DNA of 64,000 bases. It comes from CAWCPR01 sp963797475 (GTDB lineage: Bacteria; Chloroflexota; Anaerolineae; Anaerolineales; UBA4823). The DNA lies in contig CAWCPR010000019.1 of the NCBI GenBank assembly GCA_963797475.1, positions 186,001-250,000 of the forward strand, in the 5' to 3' direction. Position numbers and translations under genes: made by a program. The notes beneath the pieces are model-generated. The model was not told the origin of the DNA and ran no database searches. It saw only the letters and a program-made list of their open reading frames with translations. Below, one piece after another: positions 60,865 to 64,000 of this stretch; position 1 is the first letter of the stretch; each line of letters opens with the position of its first letter.

Positions 60865-63531
60865 ATGAGCTCTACATCGAACTTCGCCACTACATTGGAC
60901 CAACAGTTACTGACTCGCCAGTCTTACATAAAAATGCTGAAGGCCGGTAATTCGACCGGTGAATTCCAATTCGTACACAATGCAGCAATGAACTGGCTGG
61001 CAGCTTATCCAGGCGACTTACAAGTAGGTTTACTGTACGCCATATCTTTAATGGAATTGGACAAAATACGCCAATCCTTGCCGGTTTTCGAGGGGCTTTG
61101 CCAGGCAGACCCGGAATTCTTGCAGGCGGCTGAGGGATTATTCAAGGCGCAATCAAAGACGAATGACCGCCAGGTCCCGAATACACTGGCTTATCTCCTG
61201 GCCTTGGGCGGAAATGCGGGCGAACAAGAGACTGTGGCGCTTTGGGGTCGCCAGCTTTGGCTAAGCCGGTTTGCGATGCAAAAAGGCAACTTCGACCAGG
61301 CGGAAGATCTAATCCGCCAGATCCTGGCTATCGATCCCCCAACGCCATTAGTGGCCGTCACCCACCTGGAGATCTTAGAAGCCAATGGACAGAGCCCGCT
61401 GCCAGCAAAATGCAGTCTGGCGGATTTCTACCACCAACGTTGGCCAAACTGCGTTCAGTGTACTTTATTCCTGGCCAATTGGTTGATGGACAGCGGCGAG
61501 CATGATCGCGCTGTCTCCCTGCTGCACCAGGCAGCAGTGCGTGATGTGGGCGGTCAGGTTGCTACCCGCGTTTGGGGACACGGACACCCTTATCGAAAAG
61601 TTTGGCCCACGAACTTAGAATTGGAGTTAAAATCCCAAATCCCCTCCGCTGTCGCTGCCGCTTTAGGTTGGAACCAGCTACCCAAAGAAATTCATAAGCA
61701 AGAAAAAGCAATACCGGCTTCTACTGCACCTGGAGAAGCGGTACTAACCCAGGCTCCGGAAACGGTCAGTGAATCGCTGCAAAGACCGGATCGCCCACCC
61801 TTATATTCGCCTGTTGACCTTCCTGAATCTTTACTTCCGATCCAGGAAGAACTTGAAAAAATGGCGGGGCGATTAAACAGGCCAGGGCTTACACAATCTG
61901 ATGGACGTTTTCCAGTCTACGTGGTCTTCTCCGTGCGTTCAAGGCTGGAATCGTATTATGGATTCCAGGCAGCCGGAGAGATCGAGGCGGAGATGGCCCG
62001 TCTGGCTGAAACTGCCCAAACCAAACCTTTAAGTCGGGAACGCCGGTTTTGGGGTGGGCGGATCTTTTTTCCTGATGCACCCTCAGGCTTTGAGAATTTC
62101 GAGTTTAAGCCTGCGAAACCAGGGGATCCCTGGGAATTAAAGCTTGCGCTGGCGGATTTGGACTCTTTCCTGGCGCAACGCGGCGAAAAAATCGGCTCGC
62201 TCCTGATCGTCGGAGGACCGGAAATTGTCCCTTTCCACCACCTGCCAAACCCTGTCGATGACGAAGATGCAGATGTGCCTTCAGATAACCCGTATGCCAC
62301 CCGGGATGAGAACTACTTCATACCCGAATGGCCGGTTGGCCGGGTTCCGGGTGGCTGCGGAAATGACCCTTCTCTGATCCTTAAAACACTGCGCCAAATG
62401 AACTCCCAGCTTCGCGACCGATCCCGCAGGAGACCCTGGTACAAGAGGCTCTGGAAGCAACTCACAGGCTGGATCAAGCCTTCCCCCACCGCTGGCCGCC
62501 AGAGCCTGGGCTACACCGCTGCGATCTGGAAGCAATCCTCCCTTCAGGTTTTTCATCCGATCGGGGAAGCAGGTGCAATGCTGGTCTCCCCTCCAACGTC
62601 TGTCAACGCTGGACCGGGGAATGAAATATCTCAATTCGTTTTACCCCTTGCAAAATTAGGCTACTACAATTTGCATGGTTTGATAGACGCCGGAGAATGG
62701 TACGGGCACCGGGATGCTTATACCGATCAGGATGGACCAGATTACCCGGTGGCGCTACGTCCGGAGGATATCTACAATGGTGTGGACTGCAAACCTGCGC
62801 CATCAGTGGTTTTTAGCGAAGCCTGCTACGGCGCGCATATTGAAGGAAAGGCCATTCCAGAGGCATTGTCGCTCAGCTTTTTATCCGCCGGCTGCCAGAC
62901 ATTGATCGGCTCGACCTGTATGGCTTATGGTTCGGTAAACAAGCCGCTCATCGCAGCCGACCTGCTTGGATATGTATTCTGGAGTCGTTTGCGTGAGGGA
63001 TTGCCGGCTGGAGAGGCTTTGCGGTGGGCAAAAATCCAGCTTGCGAACGAGATGAACCAGCGCCAGGGTTATCTGGATGGCGAGGATCAGAAGACGCTTA
63101 TTTCTTTTGTCCTTTATGGCGACCCAATGGCGCGGCTATCAGCCAACCAAAGATCTTCGAAACATGTGCGCCAATTTTTAACGCAACCGGCTGAGATCAA
63201 GACGGTTTGCGACCGGGTGGATTCACATCAAGATGTCCAAACGGTTCCACAAGAAGTTCTGGAATACGTCCGGCATGTCGTTACCCAATATCTTCCTGGG
63301 ATGGAAGGGGCTCGAATGACCTTTGCCAGGGAACATGCTAAATGCGACACTTCCTCACATAAATGCCCAACCGGACAGCTTCACAAGACCACACAGGTGG
63401 AGCAAGCCCCAAACCGGCGCCTAGTCACCTTGAGCAAGCAGGTCCAGCGCGCCGATCACACCCACAATCAATATGCGCGTCTGACTCTGGACGCAAAAGG
63501 AAAGCTTGTCAAATTGGTAGTTTCTCGCTGA
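60865..63531 (+). CDS. TPR-like protein with C25-type (caspase-fold) peptidase domain, 888 residues
   Basis: The N-terminal 300 residues are helical and TPR-like (WLAAYPGDLQVGLLYAISLMEL, FDQAEDLIRQILAIDPP). From about 330 to 770 comes a clan CD peptidase domain of C25 (gingipain) type: LLIVGGPEIVPFHHLPNP, DNPYATRDENYFIPEWPVGRVPG, the catalytic His604 in YYNLHGL, Cys654 in VVFSEACYGAHI, and the closing FVLYGDPMARL. No signal peptide is present, so unlike gingipains it should act in the cytoplasm, like caspases and CHAT proteases. The last 70 residues have a His/Cys-rich patch (HAKCDTSSHKCPTG) and a beta-rich tail. A terminator follows. It is the last gene of the sigma-54 TPR operon. Confidence 0.87.
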   Translation: MSSTSNFATTLDQQLLTRQSYIKMLKAGNSTGEFQFVHNAAMNWLAAYPGDLQVGLLYAISLMELDKIRQSLPVFEGLCQADPEFLQAAEGLFKAQSKTNDRQVPNTLAYLLALGGNAGEQETVALWGRQLWLSRFAMQKGNFDQAEDLIRQILAIDPPTPLVAVTHLEILEANGQSPLPAKCSLADFYHQRWPNCVQCTLFLANWLMDSGEHDRAVSLLHQAAVRDVGGQVATRVWGHGHPYRKVWPTNLELELKSQIPSAVAAALGWNQLPKEIHKQEKAIPASTAPGEAVLTQAPETVSESLQRPDRPPLYSPVDLPESLLPIQEELEKMAGRLNRPGLTQSDGRFPVYVVFSVRSRLESYYGFQAAGEIEAEMARLAETAQTKPLSRERRFWGGRIFFPDAPSGFENFEFKPAKPGDPWELKLALADLDSFLAQRGEKIGSLLIVGGPEIVPFHHLPNPVDDEDADVPSDNPYATRDENYFIPEWPVGRVPGGCGNDPSLILKTLRQMNSQLRDRSRRRPWYKRLWKQLTGWIKPSPTAGRQSLGYTAAIWKQSSLQVFHPIGEAGAMLVSPPTSVNAGPGNEISQFVLPLAKLGYYNLHGLIDAGEWYGHRDAYTDQDGPDYPVALRPEDIYNGVDCKPAPSVVFSEACYGAHIEGKAIPEALSLSFLSAGCQTLIGSTCMAYGSVNKPLIAADLLGYVFWSRLREGLPAGEALRWAKIQLANEMNQRQGYLDGEDQKTLISFVLYGDPMARLSANQRSSKHVRQFLTQPAEIKTVCDRVDSHQDVQTVPQEVLEYVRHVVTQYLPGMEGARMTFAREHAKCDTSSHKCPTGQLHKTTQVEQAPNRRLVTLSKQVQRADHTHNQYARLTLDAKGKLVKLVVSR

Positions 63532-63559
63532 TACCAAAATTCTAAGCACCGGAATAGTC

Positions 63560-63589
63560 AAAACGAGGCCTGTCAATAAGCCTCGTTTT
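63560..63589 (+). terminator. Rho-independent terminator of the TPR/peptidase operon
   Basis: AAAACGAGGC and GCCTCGTTTT form a perfect 10-bp stem with a 10-nt loop, followed by T-rich sequence (TTTTAATTTT). It lies 29 bases after the peptidase stop. Confidence 0.9.
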
Positions 63590-63638
63590 AATTTTCCCAT
63601 CACTTTCACCAACAAGCAAACATGGTATCATCACGCAT

Positions 63639-64000
63639 ATGGGAAACCGAGGACAATTCTCCGCCTTACGTTTTATCTCATTGGCCTTCATACTGATCGC
63701 CGTAGTGTTGACAACGGTGCAGTTGGCGCGCTTTAGCAGGATTCGCGCCTTTTTTCCGGCTGGCCTGAAAATTGCCGGCGTTCCGGTTGGCGGCCTGGAC
63801 CGCCAGCAAGCGGCCCAACGCTTGTTGGAAGTTTATTCGCTGCCTGTTCAGCTCCATTACAACAATTCAACGATCGATCTGAACCCTGCCGTCGTTGATT
63901 TTCAATTAGATATTGACAGTATGTTGGCTGCTGCTGACCTGGAACGCACCCAAAATCTTTTCTGGCAAGATTATTGGGACTTCTTATGAAGTCGTAATAC
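63639..64000 (+). pseudogene. VanW/peptidoglycan-binding-4-like protein, early in-frame TGA, cut by window edge
   Basis: The frame opens at ATG 63639 with one membrane helix (FISLAFILIAVVLTTVQLA). Then comes the N-terminal peptidoglycan-binding-4-like domain that precedes VanW in Gram-positive and Chloroflexota envelope proteins: LKIAGVPVGGLDRQQAAQRLLEVY, DLNPAVVDFQLDIDSML and DLERTQNLFWQDYWDFL. A TGA at 63987-63989 follows where homologues, as I recall them, have Trp (DYLW), and the frame continues SRN to the window end. A TGG-to-TGA change would explain it. The gene may be truncated, or this may be a sequence error; the rest lies outside the window. Confidence 0.6.

Noticed and set aside
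39829..63989. Genome-wide reassignment of TGA to an amino acid
   Set aside because: Many intact genes in the window end with TGA at the family-expected length, so TGA is a normal stop here. The two internal TGA codons need separate explanations.

Overview
The window looks like the chromosome of an uncultured or draft-sequenced Anaerolineae-type Chloroflexota bacterium. This is an inference from several features: lipoproteins with an NBR1-like Ig domain and long Thr/Pro linkers, a Ser/Thr kinase with an extracellular beta-propeller-like part, a MoeA fused to a substrate-binding-protein domain, VanW-type and LGFP-like envelope proteins, and moderate G+C. Several genes carry small lesions: a 1-bp loss in ruvB, a 2-bp gain in a pyrimidine-nucleoside phosphorylase, and in-frame TGA codons in a rhodanese and in a VanW-like gene. 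The sequence is therefore either an error-containing draft or a lineage with some real gene decay or recoding.

Region 1 (1-2.4 kb) holds the end of a PHP-family gene, a full aceK (isocitrate dehydrogenase kinase/phosphatase) and an intact tRNA-Leu(UAA). Region 2 (2.34-12.3 kb) is accessory DNA. A 57-bp copy of the tRNA 3' end recurs at 8290-8346, so 2395-8289 looks like a tRNA-targeted island. It holds an integrase-like remnant, a membrane-anchored unknown, a PLD-like protein and a complete IS21-family element with a 5-bp target duplication. Next come two more unknown membrane proteins. Then an IS1182-family element sits inside the remnant of an acyltransferase gene.

Region 3 (12.3-31.8 kb) is housekeeping and signalling: fmt, a histidine phosphatase, panE, pyrimidine-nucleoside phosphorylase, a PAS-GAF-GGDEF protein, uracil-DNA glycosylase, queA, ruvB, upp and a receptor-like Ser/Thr kinase. 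The glyoxylate-bypass genes aceB-aceA follow, preceded by a good promoter and a 46-codon ORF. With aceK at the left edge, the bypass and its control enzyme lie in one window. A NarL-type two-component pair closes the region. Region 4 (32.1-44.1 kb) has cupredoxin and cytochrome c lipoproteins, a peroxiredoxin, two moeA genes, a UbiA prenyltransferase, DinB, and a metal-responsive set. That set is ArsR-type regulator, P1B ATPase and a membrane rhodanese whose expected Cys codon is TGA with a SECIS-like hairpin downstream.

Region 5 (44.3-63.6 kb) is the most interesting part. rpoN (sigma-54, with a zinc-ribbon-like insertion), a PAS histidine kinase and an NtrC-like activator that lacks its DNA-binding domain form an operon. 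Four -24/-12 promoters with exact GG-N10-GC spacing sit in front of rpoN itself, a TIM-barrel-like protein, an FtsZ paralogue whose T7 loop has His in place of a catalytic Asp, and an operon of a two-TM protein, an 1881-residue TPR protein and an 888-residue caspase-fold (C25-like) peptidase. I infer a self-contained sigma-54 circuit controlling a cell-division or envelope-remodelling and proteolysis module. I know of no description of such a system, but I could not search for one. A terminator ends the module, and a truncated VanW-like gene runs to the window edge.
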